64,000 nucleotides of DNA. Origin: Saprospiraceae bacterium (GTDB lineage Bacteria > Bacteroidota > Bacteroidia > Chitinophagales > Saprospiraceae). The notes beneath the pieces were generated by a model. The model saw only the letters and a program-made list of their open reading frames with translations. It was not told where the DNA came from and ran no database searches. The stretch is from assembly GCA_026129545.1 (NCBI GenBank), contig JAHCHX010000001.1, positions 3,037,501-3,101,500 of the forward strand, given 5' to 3'. Positions 25,994 to 35,855 of this stretch are shown one piece after another (positions within the stretch are counted from its first letter, which is position 1; every line of letters starts with the position of its first letter). The translations under genes and the position numbers were made by a program.

Positions 25994-26144
25994 AATTTTA
26001 TTTTTTTGCAAAAATAAGCGATTTTTGAGCAAGTTAATTCTCAACCTTCATGCGAAGCTGCAATCCAATCGCGGACGTTTTCGCCGATTCGGAGCGGAGT
26101 AGAAGTTTGGTGAGATGGTGTGTCCATGCGTTCGCTTTTGGTGC

Positions 26145-26152
26145 AAAAGTAC
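26145..26152 (-). promoter_or_regulatory. -7 promoter element of the antitoxin/PIN pair
   Basis: TACTTTTG on the minus strand, 152 bp before the antitoxin ATG. Confidence 0.35.
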
Positions 26153-26258
26153 AGAATTTCAGTATCGAAACAGCGTAATGTCTTTGCCTTGAATCTCATA
26201 ATTTGCCTCGCAAAACAGGATTTTACAAAAATCTATTCTTGTTTTAAAACTTGTTGAA

Positions 26259-28400
26259 ATGAAACACTATTCGCTCTTCTCTCCCTTCACATTCAAAGGC
26301 TTTTTCCTTCTTGTTTTTTGCTGTTTCAAATTTGGATCGAGTGCTCAATGGTTGAAGACAGAAGGGCCGCCCGGGGCCTTACTCTACGAACTCAAACTTT
26401 CTAACAGCACCTTGCTGACGAGCGGAGGCAGCGGCGTTTGGCGCTCATCGGATATGGGCGCGACTTGGGAGGACGTACCAGAACTCCACGATGGCAGCTA
26501 TCCTATGCTGGAAACCCACGGTAAGCACGTTTTGGTAAGATGCACCCATGACTCGCTCGGAAGGCGTTATTTCCAATCGAGCGACGAGGGCTTTACTTGG
26601 GCAGAATTGACTGCGCCGCATTGGGACACTATCAGCAATGATTTGCAGATTTTTGACGGCTTTGTTTATGCTCGCAAACATTCAGGCGGTACTATTAGAA
26701 CGGGCGATTTTGGCGCGACTTGGCAATGGGTTCATACTGACCGTTTCGTTTTTATAGCTGATGGCGACCAAATGTTTCGCAGCAAAGAGAAGGCAATTTT
26801 TCGCTCTTCCGATGGTGGCTTTACATGGGACACGCTCCTGACTTTTCCTCAAAATGTCAGTCTTGAATTCAAACAAGGCCATACGTTCATCGTAAAAAAT
26901 GGCTTCCAGACAAACACAGCCAGCATCTCGGAAGATGGCGGCACAACTTGGCAGACTTTCAGCGCGACAGCTAATGATTTTAACCATATTGATGTCTTGT
27001 TGCCCTTTCAAGGCAAACTCTATGCTTTTGGGCAGGTGAGTCAAAGGGCTTGGGTGGCCAATGCCGCAATCGGAAAGTTTGAGGAGCATGTGCTGCCACC
27101 AGAGACCTACACCGCTTTCGGGGTACTTTCTACTGGCAACGAGATTTTTCGCGCTACTATTTTTAATGGAGTGCTCCGCAGCATGGACGCGACAAACTGG
27201 ACGAAATGCGAAGGTTTGAACGACGGCCAAATTACCCAGTTGAAAATTTATGCAGGGCAAATGTATGCGGCCACCCATTCCGGGCTTTACAGACTATTGC
27301 CTGACAAACATCATTGGGAACCGCTCGCGCCGCAATATGAAATGCGCCAAGTCAAGGACGTGGTGGTTGAAGGAAACAATATCGCTATCTCTGCATGGGC
27401 TGGGCAGGTATGGTATTCGGAAGATGGCGGACAGGCTTTCCAATGGGCGACAAACGCGGACGGCAGTCCTGTATGGGACATCGAGCGAATGGAAAAGATG
27501 GGTAATCAAATTATCGGTTGGAGCGACTTTCCCGCTATTAAAGTACCGCGCATTTCTTACGATTTTGGAAAAACTTGGAAAAGTCTCTATCCACAACTCG
27601 CGGGCTTGAATGTCATAACATTTTCTGCTTCAAACGGCGTGTTGTATCTCTTGAACCATGATGGCCGATTGTTCCGATGGGATACTGGCAATGAAGCATT
27701 TGTTCTATTTTCCAATACACCTGTTCCGTTCTCGTCCAACCCATCCGTTTCCTCTTTAGACTATTGGTCGCTCTACGTTAAAGATAATGTGTGCATCGTC
27801 GCCCAACCCCTTGAATATACGCCGGACGAAGGCTACCATTTTTTTGTCTCTACCGATAGCGGGCAAACTTGGACAGAACATCCCAGATTTACTACAACAG
27901 GGATTTATAAGGATTATCGTTGGAACGATGTCGAAATGTCAGGTGACACGATTTTTGTTGCGCTGCAAAACAACGGCGTGTATTTCTCTACTGATTTTGG
28001 AGAAAACTGGTTGCCATTTTCGGAAGGACTTTGGAGCAAGAGTGCAGAAGTGTTCGCCCTTTTTGAGGGCGAATTATTCATGGGACAAAGTGGCGTTTAC
28101 CGCCGCAAGACCAATGGTGAATTACCGACCGTGTCAAGTACGGAACCGCCTTTGACAATAAATTTAAGTGTCTCCCCCAATCCTTTCTACGACCATTTCA
28201 CCATTCGACTTTCAAATCCTGCACTTGCTGCGGAAGTCCGCTTGTTTGATATGTTAGGGAGGCAAATAGAAGTCCCAAAAAACAAATTATCCGATGTGGA
28301 GATTCAACTTTTTGGAATGGGTCAGTTGCCCATTGGGATTTATTTTTTGGAAATAAAAGATGGAAAAAGCAAGCGCGTGAAGCGGATACTGAAAATGTGA
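26259..28400 (+). CDS. T9SS type A cargo protein with BNR/sialidase-like repeats
   Basis: A 713-residue secreted protein. The signal peptide is residues 1-29 (cleavage near SSAQ-W). The body carries many repeats of the form SSDxGxTW (WRSSDMGATW, FQSSDEGFTW, FRSSDGGFTW, FSTDFGENW), the Asp-box pattern of a multi-bladed propeller. The last 85 residues are a type A T9SS sorting domain (VSPNPFYDHFTIRLSN; IGIYFLEIKDGKSKRVKRI). It is therefore sent through the outer membrane by T9SS. Glycan or protein binding is likely, catalysis doubtful. Confidence 0.88.
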   Translation: MKHYSLFSPFTFKGFFLLVFCCFKFGSSAQWLKTEGPPGALLYELKLSNSTLLTSGGSGVWRSSDMGATWEDVPELHDGSYPMLETHGKHVLVRCTHDSLGRRYFQSSDEGFTWAELTAPHWDTISNDLQIFDGFVYARKHSGGTIRTGDFGATWQWVHTDRFVFIADGDQMFRSKEKAIFRSSDGGFTWDTLLTFPQNVSLEFKQGHTFIVKNGFQTNTASISEDGGTTWQTFSATANDFNHIDVLLPFQGKLYAFGQVSQRAWVANAAIGKFEEHVLPPETYTAFGVLSTGNEIFRATIFNGVLRSMDATNWTKCEGLNDGQITQLKIYAGQMYAATHSGLYRLLPDKHHWEPLAPQYEMRQVKDVVVEGNNIAISAWAGQVWYSEDGGQAFQWATNADGSPVWDIERMEKMGNQIIGWSDFPAIKVPRISYDFGKTWKSLYPQLAGLNVITFSASNGVLYLLNHDGRLFRWDTGNEAFVLFSNTPVPFSSNPSVSSLDYWSLYVKDNVCIVAQPLEYTPDEGYHFFVSTDSGQTWTEHPRFTTTGIYKDYRWNDVEMSGDTIFVALQNNGVYFSTDFGENWLPFSEGLWSKSAEVFALFEGELFMGQSGVYRRKTNGELPTVSSTEPPLTINLSVSPNPFYDHFTIRLSNPALAAEVRLFDMLGRQIEVPKNKLSDVEIQLFGMGQLPIGIYFLEIKDGKSKRVKRILKM

Positions 28401-28405
28401 GTTTT

Positions 28406-30772
28406 TCAATTCCTCAACGGCTTCCCATTCTCCAACATAAACTGAATCCGCTCCAGCGTCTTTTGCTCGCCGCAAAGCGACAGAAACATCTCGCGCTCAA
28501 TGTCGAGCAGGTATTGCTCGCTCACTGTCTGCGGGCTGGTGAGGTCGCCGCCGCAGAGCACGTAGGCTACTTTTTTTGCGATGAGGATATCATGTTCGCT
28601 GGCATAGTGGCCGAGTTTCAGAGAGTGCGCGGCGATGTAGAGCGCACCGAGACCCGTGCGCCCCAGCACGTACACGTCTTTGCGCGGGATGGGTTTCACA
28701 TAGTCGGCGGCGAGTTCCAGCACCTTCTTTTTGGCTTCGCTGATGTTGCGGGCGACGTTGTGGACGACCGAGTCTTTCGTCGGCAGCAGGTAGCCGTAGT
28801 TGAACGCCTCGTAGGCCGAAGTAGCGACTTGCGCGGTGGCGATGGTTTTGAACTTGTCAATCAGGCGCGGAATCTGCACATCGCCTTCTTTTGAGATTTC
28901 GTCGGAGAGGCGCACGGCAAACTCCTTCGTGCCGCCGCCGCCGGGGATGATGCCCACGCCGACTTCCACGAGGCCGACATAACTTTCGGCAGCGGCTACT
29001 ACCGCGTCGGCGTGCATGGAAAATTCGCAGCCACCGCCAAAAACGTAGCCCTGCGTCGCAATCACCACAGGCACAGCCGAGTAGCGAATCCGCATCGAAG
29101 TTTGCTGGAAAATATTGACCGCCATGTTCAGCTCGTCCCACTCCTGTTGGTAGGCCATCATCGCAATCATCATCAGGTTGGCGCCGACGGTGAAGTTCTG
29201 GGCGTTGTTGCCGATGACCATGCCTTTCCAGCCTTGTTCTTCGGCGATTTGAATCGAGTCGTTGATGCCTCGCAAAATGCCTTCGCCGATGGCGTTCATT
29301 TTGGAGTGAAATTCGAGGCACAACACGCCATCGCCGATGTCGTGCAGGGTACATTCGGCATTCGAGTAAACAGGTTTGTTCGAGCGGTAAGTGTCGAGAA
29401 TGATAAAGGCTTCGCCGCCAGGCAGGGGTTCGTATTTTTTAGCGGCGGGATTGTAACAAAGCCGCTGACCGTTTTCGACTTTGTAAAAAGAATTATGGCC
29501 TGCGGCAATCATGTCTTTCACCCAAGCGCCGATTTTTTCTCCTTGTTTTTCAGCGAGTTCCGCGCCTTCCTTCACGCCTACCATGTCCCAATACTGGAAG
29601 GGCCCGGCTTCCCAGGCAAAGCCCGCGCGGAGCGCATCGTCCACCGCATAAACGGTGTCGGAAATTTCCGGGACGCGGTTGGAGACGTAGGCGAACAGGC
29701 CGAGGAAAGAGCGTTGCAAGAGTTGCGTCCCCTTGTCGTCGGCTTTAAAAACAGCCTTGATGCGGCGCGGCAGTTCGTCAATTTGTTTGGTCGTTTCGAG
29801 GATGGGCAATTTCTCTTTTTGGCTGGGGGCGTACTCGAGTGTTTCGAGGTTCAGCGCCAACACGACCGGGCGGCCTTTCGCATCTTTTTCTCCTGTTTTT
29901 TTATAAAAACCCTGACCCGATTTGTTTCCGAAAAACTTGTTCTCGACGAGGAAATTCAAAAATTTCGGCACTTCCATTTTGGAAATCTGCTCGTCGGGCG
30001 CATTCTGTTTCATCCCATTTATGACATGAACCGCCGTGTCCATGCCGACCAAATCGGCAAGGCGGAAAGTGCCGGTTTTTGGGCGACCGATGGCCGGGCC
30101 GGTGAGCGCGTCCACCGTGTCAATGCCGACGCCAAGTTCGTGGGCAAGTTGGAAGATTTTTGCCATCGCATAGACGCCCACGCGGTTGGCGATGAAGGCG
30201 GGCGTGTCTTTGCACAGCACGGTTTGTTTGCCCAAAATCACGTCGCCGTAGTGCATAAAGAACTCTGTAACAGCGGGGTCAGTGTCGGGCGTGGGGATGA
30301 TTTCGAGCAGGCGCATGTAGCGCACAGGGTTGAAAAAGTGAGTGCCGCAAAAGTTTTTGCGGAAGTCGTCGCTGCGGCCTTCGGCCATGAGGTGTATGGG
30401 GATGCCGGAGGTGTTGGAAGTGACGAGCGAGCCTTTGGCGCGGTATTTTTCCACTTTTTCAAAAATCTGCTTTTTGATGTCGAGGCGCTCTACCACGACT
30501 TCGATAATCCAGTCGCAGTCTTTTATTTTAGGGAAATCGTCGTCGAAGTTGCCGACCGTGATGCGCGAGGCGAATTTGTTGTCGTAAAAAGGCGCGGGCT
30601 TGGCTTTCAAGGCTGTTTGAAGCGAATCGGAAGCAATCTTATTTTTGTTGCCTTCGCTGGCGAGGTCGAGCAGAAGGACTTCGAGGCCGCAGCCTGCGAG
30701 GTGTGCGGCGATGCCGGTTCCCATGAGGCCGGAACCGAGGACGGTGACTTTGCTGATGCGTTTGTTGAGCAT
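28406..30772 (-). CDS. 3-hydroxyacyl-CoA dehydrogenase / enoyl-CoA hydratase, FadN-like
   Basis: A 788-residue bifunctional beta-oxidation enzyme. The NAD-binding 3-hydroxyacyl-CoA dehydrogenase part comes first (VLGSGLMGTGIAAHLAG near residue 11; CGTHFFNPVRYMRL), and the enoyl-CoA hydratase/crotonase part lies near the C-terminus (NAQNFTVGANL; VGVGIIPGGGGTKEF). This order and length fit Bacillus FadN and not enterobacterial FadB. No thiolase or acyl-CoA dehydrogenase gene is adjacent. An upstream in-frame extension (MKSPSCKSCKSCPK) is encoded by a GACAGGATT repeat and was excluded. Confidence 0.93.
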   Translation of the reverse strand: MLNKRISKVTVLGSGLMGTGIAAHLAGCGLEVLLLDLASEGNKNKIASDSLQTALKAKPAPFYDNKFASRITVGNFDDDFPKIKDCDWIIEVVVERLDIKKQIFEKVEKYRAKGSLVTSNTSGIPIHLMAEGRSDDFRKNFCGTHFFNPVRYMRLLEIIPTPDTDPAVTEFFMHYGDVILGKQTVLCKDTPAFIANRVGVYAMAKIFQLAHELGVGIDTVDALTGPAIGRPKTGTFRLADLVGMDTAVHVINGMKQNAPDEQISKMEVPKFLNFLVENKFFGNKSGQGFYKKTGEKDAKGRPVVLALNLETLEYAPSQKEKLPILETTKQIDELPRRIKAVFKADDKGTQLLQRSFLGLFAYVSNRVPEISDTVYAVDDALRAGFAWEAGPFQYWDMVGVKEGAELAEKQGEKIGAWVKDMIAAGHNSFYKVENGQRLCYNPAAKKYEPLPGGEAFIILDTYRSNKPVYSNAECTLHDIGDGVLCLEFHSKMNAIGEGILRGINDSIQIAEEQGWKGMVIGNNAQNFTVGANLMMIAMMAYQQEWDELNMAVNIFQQTSMRIRYSAVPVVIATQGYVFGGGCEFSMHADAVVAAAESYVGLVEVGVGIIPGGGGTKEFAVRLSDEISKEGDVQIPRLIDKFKTIATAQVATSAYEAFNYGYLLPTKDSVVHNVARNISEAKKKVLELAADYVKPIPRKDVYVLGRTGLGALYIAAHSLKLGHYASEHDILIAKKVAYVLCGGDLTSPQTVSEQYLLDIEREMFLSLCGEQKTLERIQFMLENGKPLRN

Positions 30773-30777
30773 TTTTG

Positions 30778-30818
30778 GACAGGATTTACAGGATTTGCAG
30801 GACGGGGATTTCATCCTG
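30778..30818. repeat. GACAGGATT-type repeat, partial
   Basis: GACAGGATTTACAGGATTTG, then CAGGA and a short CATCCTG partner. It is a one-armed relative of the hairpins at 38719-38789 and 45963-46036. Confidence 0.6.
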
Positions 30819-30864
30819 AAAATGCTGTTTGGGAGAAAATTTGAGCAAGCGAAAATTCGTTGGG

Positions 30865-30872
30865 CGAAGGTA
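30865..30872 (-). promoter_or_regulatory. candidate promoter element of the FadN-like gene
   Basis: TACCTTCG on the minus strand, one base off TAnnTTTG, 93 bp before the ATG at 30772. Confidence 0.3.
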
Positions 30873-30972
30873 GGCAATTCACGCGCTTTCCAAAATCACT
30901 TTTCCCCTACATTCGCCCTGCTTTTGCCGGGTCTTCGGCGAGCAATTATTTCCATTCACCACCCCTCTTGTT

Positions 30973-32376
30973 ATGGAGCGCATCAGCGTTTTCGATATTT
31001 TCAAAATTGGCATAGGGCCTTCGAGTTCGCACACGATGGGGCCTTGGCGTGCCGCGCAGCGTTTTTTAAGAGAAATCAATTTGAGGCAAGTTGCTTCCGT
31101 CCAAGTGGAGCTCTATGGCTCGCTTGCAAAAACGGGCAAAGGACACGGCACTGACCTCGCCGTGTTGCTTGGGCTGAATGGCGACGACCCGGTGACGATT
31201 CCAGTAGAGGACGTGTCCGCGAATTTTGAGCAAATTCACCGGAGCAAGAAGATTCGCTTGGGAGGCCAGTGCGACGTGCCGTTCGACCCTGAGCGCGATG
31301 TGGTTTTTCACTTTGACCAGACTTTGCCATATCATGCCAACGGCCTCATTTTCAGGGCTTTTTATCATAACGGAGAAGGCGAGAGCCACACCTATTATTC
31401 TGTGGGCGGTGGGTTTGTGGTGAAAGAAGGGGAACAAAATCAAGGCTCCGACACCCATTTGCCTTTCCCTATTGACCGAGGGGAGGAGCTGCGCCAATGG
31501 TGTGTGCAGGAGGGGCAAAACATTTCTGACATCGTGTTTCGGAATGAACTTGTTTGGCGTTCGCCGGAGCAGATCCGCACGGATTTGCTCAACATCTGGT
31601 GGGTGATGAGGGATTGTATTTTCAAAGGATGCCACACCGACGGGGTGTTGCCCGGCGGACTTGATGTGGCCCGTCGCGCCGCACCGTTGAGTCACAAATT
31701 ATTGAAAGACAGACCCTACCGCAATGTGGAAGATTGGATTTTTCAAATCAGCCGAGGCGGGCACACTTTTCAGGAAACGCTCAAATGGGTCAGTTGCTTC
31801 GCGTTGGCGGTGAATGAGGAAAATGCTGCTTTTGGGCGAGTGGTGACAGCTCCAACCAACGGTGCGGCGGGCGTTATTCCTGCCGTGCTGATGTACCATG
31901 TTTGTTTCAGCGACCTTTTTCAGGGCGATGCCGATATTGTGAAGTTTCTTCTGACGGCGGGTGAGTTGGGCAGTATTTTCAAAAAAGGAGCGACGATTTC
32001 TGCGGCCATGGGGGGATGTCAGGCAGAGATTGGGGTGTCGTCCGCGATGGCAGCAGGCGCATTGACCGAGTGTCTGGGCGGCTCTTACGCACAAGCGATG
32101 ATGGCTGCTGAAATCGCGATGGAGCACCACCTTGGCATGACGTGCGACCCCATCGGCGGCCTTGTGCAGATTCCTTGCATCGAGCGCAACACGATGGGCG
32201 CTATCAAGGCCATCACCGCTAGTCAAATTGCCCTCGAAAGCGACCCCTCGAAAGCCAAGGTCAGCCTCGACGCGGTCATCAAAACGATGAAGGAGACTGC
32301 TGCCGACATGAACACAAAGTACAAGGAGACGGCTGACGGCGGGCTGGCGGTGTCGGTGAATTTGGTGGAGTGCTAA
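30973..32376 (+). CDS. sdaA: L-serine ammonia-lyase (iron-sulfur)
   Basis: A 467-residue one-chain L-serine dehydratase that turns serine into pyruvate and ammonia with a [4Fe-4S] cluster. The N-terminal beta domain shows [18 protein letters not shown]; the catalytic alpha domain has the cluster cysteines in [14 protein letters not shown] and [12 protein letters not shown]. The start at 30973 fits the family. It is divergent from the FadN-like gene, and its 3' end overlaps the convergent RluA-type gene by 4 bp. Confidence 0.95.
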   Translation: MERISVFDIFKIGIGPSSSHTMGPWRAAQRFLREINLRQVASVQVELYGSLAKTGKGHGTDLAVLLGLNGDDPVTIPVEDVSANFEQIHRSKKIRLGGQCDVPFDPERDVVFHFDQTLPYHANGLIFRAFYHNGEGESHTYYSVGGGFVVKEGEQNQGSDTHLPFPIDRGEELRQWCVQEGQNISDIVFRNELVWRSPEQIRTDLLNIWWVMRDCIFKGCHTDGVLPGGLDVARRAAPLSHKLLKDRPYRNVEDWIFQISRGGHTFQETLKWVSCFALAVNEENAAFGRVVTAPTNGAAGVIPAVLMYHVCFSDLFQGDADIVKFLLTAGELGSIFKKGATISAAMGGCQAEIGVSSAMAAGALTECLGGSYAQAMMAAEIAMEHHLGMTCDPIGGLVQIPCIERNTMGAIKAITASQIALESDPSKAKVSLDAVIKTMKETAADMNTKYKETADGGLAVSVNLVEC

Positions 32377-33029
32377 TCGCTGTCAAGCAAGGCCGACCAG
32401 ACTGGGTCGGAAGCGGCGGGCTTGGCCACCAGATTTATCTCCTCGCCTGACACGGGGTGCTGGAATGCCAATTTCCACGCATGAAGATGGATGGAGCGGT
32501 CGCGATTGCCGCGCCGGAATCCGTACTTGACATCTCCTTTGACGGGGCATCCGATGGCGGCCAGCTGCGCCCTAATCTGATGATGTCGCCCCGTTATCAA
32601 CTCTATTTCGAGCAAATGATACCGTTCGCTGCTGCCTACAAGTCGGTAGCGGAGCTCCGCTCGTTCGGCGCGGGAGTCTGATTCAGTCGTGACGACGCTG
32701 ATGTTTTTTGCTTCGTTTTTTCTAAGAAAATGAACGAGGGTGCCCTCTGTGGCGGGCGGCATATTTTGAACGACTGCCAGATAGGTTTTCGCTATCGAGC
32801 GGCTGCGAAACTGTTCTGTGAGTGCCGCCATAGCCGATTTTGTTTTGGCAAAAACCACCACCCCGCTCACAGGGCGGTCGAGGCGATGCGCCAAGTGAAG
32901 CGGCTGCCGACAGTATGACTCTGCCTGTGCTTGCAGTGGCACGTTGCCCGTTTTGTCGGGTTGCACCGCAGTGCCCGGTGGTTTGTTCAGGGCAATGAGC
33001 TGGTGGTCTTTATACAGAATGTCGAGCAT
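32373..33029 (-). CDS. RluA family RNA pseudouridine synthase
   Basis: A 218-residue enzyme that isomerises uridine in rRNA or tRNA. The catalytic Asp is D51 in [17 protein letters not shown], the RluA motif II. Later conserved parts are [20 protein letters not shown] and [10 protein letters not shown]. There is no S4 domain, as in the short RluA/RluC-like group. The target nucleotide cannot be told. It may be transcribed with the DUF4834 gene upstream. Confidence 0.92.
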   Translation of the reverse strand: MLDILYKDHQLIALNKPPGTAVQPDKTGNVPLQAQAESYCRQPLHLAHRLDRPVSGVVVFAKTKSAMAALTEQFRSRSIAKTYLAVVQNMPPATEGTLVHFLRKNEAKNISVVTTESDSRAERAELRYRLVGSSERYHLLEIELITGRHHQIRAQLAAIGCPVKGDVKYGFRRGNRDRSIHLHAWKLAFQHPVSGEEINLVAKPAASDPVWSALLDSD

Positions 33030-33081
33030 GAGCAGCGAGTGGTAAGGGGAATGGTGAAGTGACGGTATGTCCTGTGGGGCG

Positions 33082-33279
33082 TCATTTTATTTCTTCGTAG
33101 TCAATGTATTCTCCGTCGTCGTCAGGACGGGCCTTTGGCACGTTGTGATGTTGCGCGTGGAAAGTTGGCGGCGGCGGGGGTGGGGGAGCCTGACGGGGTC
33201 TTGGCGGGAAAAGCATGGGGCGCAGTGCTTGATAAAGCCATACGATTGCCAACAGAGTGAAAAGCCATTTTAAAAGCAT
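33082..33279 (-). CDS. DUF4834 family small membrane protein
   Basis: A 65-residue protein with an N-terminal membrane helix (LLKWLFTLLAIVWLYQAL), a Pro-rich middle including seven prolines in a row, and an acidic end (DDDGEYIDYEEIK). This helix, RP/Pro-rich linker and ...GEYIDYEE tail is the DUF4834 pattern, found only in Bacteroidota and of unknown function. It lies 52 bp upstream of the pseudouridine synthase gene on the same strand. Confidence 0.8.
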   Translation of the reverse strand: MLLKWLFTLLAIVWLYQALRPMLFPPRPRQAPPPPPPPTFHAQHHNVPKARPDDDGEYIDYEEIK

Positions 33280-33459
33280 GAGCGGTTGTTGATAGTTTTA
33301 TATGCGAGTTAGGGCTTGAAGTTCTTTAATGTCTGATATTCAAGCATTCGTTCGGGAGGTGATTTGACATCACCACCTGAACAGCACACGTTTTCAGTAT
33401 TTTGCCTCAACCACTGATTCGCGTTTTTACCCTTTTTCAAGCGTGTTCCATTCGCGCAG

Positions 33460-34353
33460 CTATTGCTCGTTCGAGAATTTTTTTTTCAAAAACGGATGCC
33501 CGAACACAGCCAATATGATGATAAGCACACCATAATAAAAACCCGGACTCAGGTCTTTGTGCTCATGGAATAGCACTGCTGCCAGTAAAACGCCATAAAC
33601 GGGTTCGAGGTTGATGGTAAGATTGGTGGCAAACGCGGAAATGTGGCGCATGGCCAGCAACGTAAGGTAATAAGGGAGCAACGTGCACACCCACGCCAGC
33701 ACACCCAGCCACGCCCAGTCCCAACGCGCCGGCATCACCGCCAGTTCGGGGGTGTAGGCCAAGGCAAAAGGCAGCGAGAGAGAAGTCACCACCAGCCCTC
33801 CGAAGAGTTCCACGAAACTCATCACCAAAGGTGGGGGCGGTGTTTTTTCTTCCAAAATTTTTTTATTCAATGCCGTAAAAACGGCAGCGAGCAAGGCTCC
33901 CAAAATGCCAACGGCAAAACCCAGCCGCATTGTCCAATCAATGTGACCCACCACCAAGGCCATGCCCGGCAGGATGAAAATGCCGAGCGCGAGCTCGTAC
34001 CACTTCACCTTTTGTCGCAACAGCCACGGCTCGGTAAGCGCCGCGAAGAACGAAGTGGTGGCCATGGAAGCAACGGCCACCGATGCATTGGCGATTTTGA
34101 TGGCACCGTAGAAACACAGCCAGTGGATGCCAACCAAAACACCCACGCCCAACAAACGCAGAAACATCGCGCGTGTCAGCCCCAATATGTGCCTGAAGGG
34201 AAGCAACAAAATCAACGTGACGCAGCAAATCAACACCCGCCACCACACCAAAGGCAACGCTTGTAACGAAATCAACTTGCCCAAAATAGCTGTGAAACCC
34301 CAAATAAGGACGCAAAAATGCAGATAGAGGTAGGCGCGGAGCTTATCAGTCAT
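33460..34353 (-). CDS. EamA/DMT family transporter
   Basis: A 297-residue inner-membrane protein with ten predicted helices in two EamA repeats (FCVLIWGFTAILGKLISLQA opens the first; LGFAVGILGALLAAVFTALN the second). Members export metabolites such as amino acids; the substrate is unknown. Start 34353 is preferred to upstream codons because helix 1 begins there and a TACCTTTG promoter element abuts it, implying a leaderless mRNA. It is divergent from hemA. Confidence 0.9.
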   Translation of the reverse strand: MTDKLRAYLYLHFCVLIWGFTAILGKLISLQALPLVWWRVLICCVTLILLLPFRHILGLTRAMFLRLLGVGVLVGIHWLCFYGAIKIANASVAVASMATTSFFAALTEPWLLRQKVKWYELALGIFILPGMALVVGHIDWTMRLGFAVGILGALLAAVFTALNKKILEEKTPPPPLVMSFVELFGGLVVTSLSLPFALAYTPELAVMPARWDWAWLGVLAWVCTLLPYYLTLLAMRHISAFATNLTINLEPVYGVLLAAVLFHEHKDLSPGFYYGVLIIILAVFGHPFLKKKFSNEQ

Positions 34354-34358
34354 GGCCG

Positions 34359-34366
34359 CAAAGGTA
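34359..34366 (-). promoter_or_regulatory. -7 element abutting the EamA start codon
   Basis: TACCTTTG on the minus strand ends 5 nt before the ATG at 34353. Confidence 0.45.
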
Positions 34367-34501
34367 GCGCAGCCGTTTAGACGCTTTCCAAATTTCTTGC
34401 TCGCCCGCCCGTTGACAATGGTGTGACAGTGGGCTGCAACCTCGCCTACTACTTTTACGTCAATTTTGAGAAATACACCCTCGACAATCTGAACAAAAGC
34501 C

Positions 34502-35755
34502 ATGCTCGACGGCTACCACATCCTCACTTTGACGCACCGCGACGCCCCTTTGGAAACCATCGGGCAACTCGTAATACCGGGCGACGACACACCCGCAACC
34601 CTACGGGCATTGAAAGCCCGATTCGCTTGGGACGAACTGCTCTATCTCTCCACCTGCAACCGGGTGGTTTTTCTTTTTTACAGTGCCGCCCCAGCGAGTG
34701 ATGACCTGCCCATCAGCGTGTTGAAAGAAATTTGCCCCCATTTGTCGGAGCAAGTTCAGGATGCCATCGCGGACAAAATGCGCCTATTGCATGGCGCCGA
34801 AGCCGTCCGCCACCTCTTTGAGGTAGCGGGTTCTTTGGATAGCCTCGTGGTCGGCGAGCGCGAAATCATTCGTCAGCTTCGGGAGGCCTACGACCGCAAC
34901 CACGCTTGGCATCTTACGGGCGACCATCTGCGTTTGTTGATGCGCTTCACCATCGAGACAGCCAAAGAGATTTATTCCCAAACGGCTATCGGCGAAAAAG
35001 CCCTTTCTGTCGTGGCACTAGCTTTTTCGGCCATGCAAAAAACGGGTTTGGCAAAAGACGCTCGCATCCTTCTCATCGGCGCGGGGCAAACGAACACCTT
35101 GTTTTCCAAGTTTTTGGCCAAAAACGGCTACCATAACGTCACTGTTTTCAACCGCACGTTGGAGAATGCCGAACACCTCGCCGCCACACTCGGCGGTCGC
35201 GCCCTGCCCTTCGATGCGCTGGAACATTACTCCGAAGGTTTCGACGCGCTCGTCGTCTGCACGGGAGCGACGCAAGCCGTGGTGACACCCGCGTTGTATC
35301 GCTCGCTTCTGGCTGGCGAAACGTCCCGCAAAACGGTGGTTGACCTTTCCGTGCCGAACAACGTGGACAAGCGAATAGTGAGCGAACACCCCGTGCATTT
35401 TGTTGAAATAGAATCCTTGAAAACCGTCGCAAACGAAAACCTCGCCCACCGCGAGCGAGAGCGCCTCAAAGCGGGCGATATCATCGAACGGCGCATCCTT
35501 GCCTACCGCGAACTGTGGCACGAGCGACAAGTGGAGCGGGCGCTTGCCCACATTCCTGACGAGGTGCGTGCCGTGAAAGAACGCGCTGTGAATGAAGTTT
35601 TTGGAAAAGAATTCGCCGAACTTGACAGTGCCGCACAAGCATTGATGCTCAAAATGCTGAACTACATGGAGAAAAAATGCGTGGCCATTCCGATGAAGGC
35701 TGCGAAGGCGGTCGTGCTACGGGGCAAGAACAGCAAAAGCGTCAAATTGGTCTAA
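34502..35755 (+). CDS. hemA: glutamyl-tRNA reductase
   Basis: A 417-residue NADPH-dependent enzyme that reduces glutamyl-tRNA to glutamate-1-semialdehyde, the first step of C5 haem synthesis. The catalytic Cys52 is in YLSTCNRVVF, the substrate region is ...DSLVVGEREIIRQLREAY, and the Rossmann motif is ILLIGAGQTNTLFSKFLAK. The C-terminal helix is the dimerisation domain. hemL or other haem genes are not adjacent. Confidence 0.95.
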   Translation: MLDGYHILTLTHRDAPLETIGQLVIPGDDTPATLRALKARFAWDELLYLSTCNRVVFLFYSAAPASDDLPISVLKEICPHLSEQVQDAIADKMRLLHGAEAVRHLFEVAGSLDSLVVGEREIIRQLREAYDRNHAWHLTGDHLRLLMRFTIETAKEIYSQTAIGEKALSVVALAFSAMQKTGLAKDARILLIGAGQTNTLFSKFLAKNGYHNVTVFNRTLENAEHLAATLGGRALPFDALEHYSEGFDALVVCTGATQAVVTPALYRSLLAGETSRKTVVDLSVPNNVDKRIVSEHPVHFVEIESLKTVANENLAHRERERLKAGDIIERRILAYRELWHERQVERALAHIPDEVRAVKERAVNEVFGKEFAELDSAAQALMLKMLNYMEKKCVAIPMKAAKAVVLRGKNSKSVKLV

Positions 35756-35855
35756 CTCGCACCCCAAAAATCTCCCCTACAATTTTTGCCATTTTCGGCC
35801 CTTCCTGAAGCATTTCTGATACGGTAAGGATTGGCCGTCGCCTATGTAAGCCCGG

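Noticed and set aside
29012..30844. Open frame of 610 codons antisense to the FadN-like gene
   Set aside because: Its length is striking, but composition is that of a reversed strand (Phe, His, Val-rich) and the sense frame is a clear enzyme.
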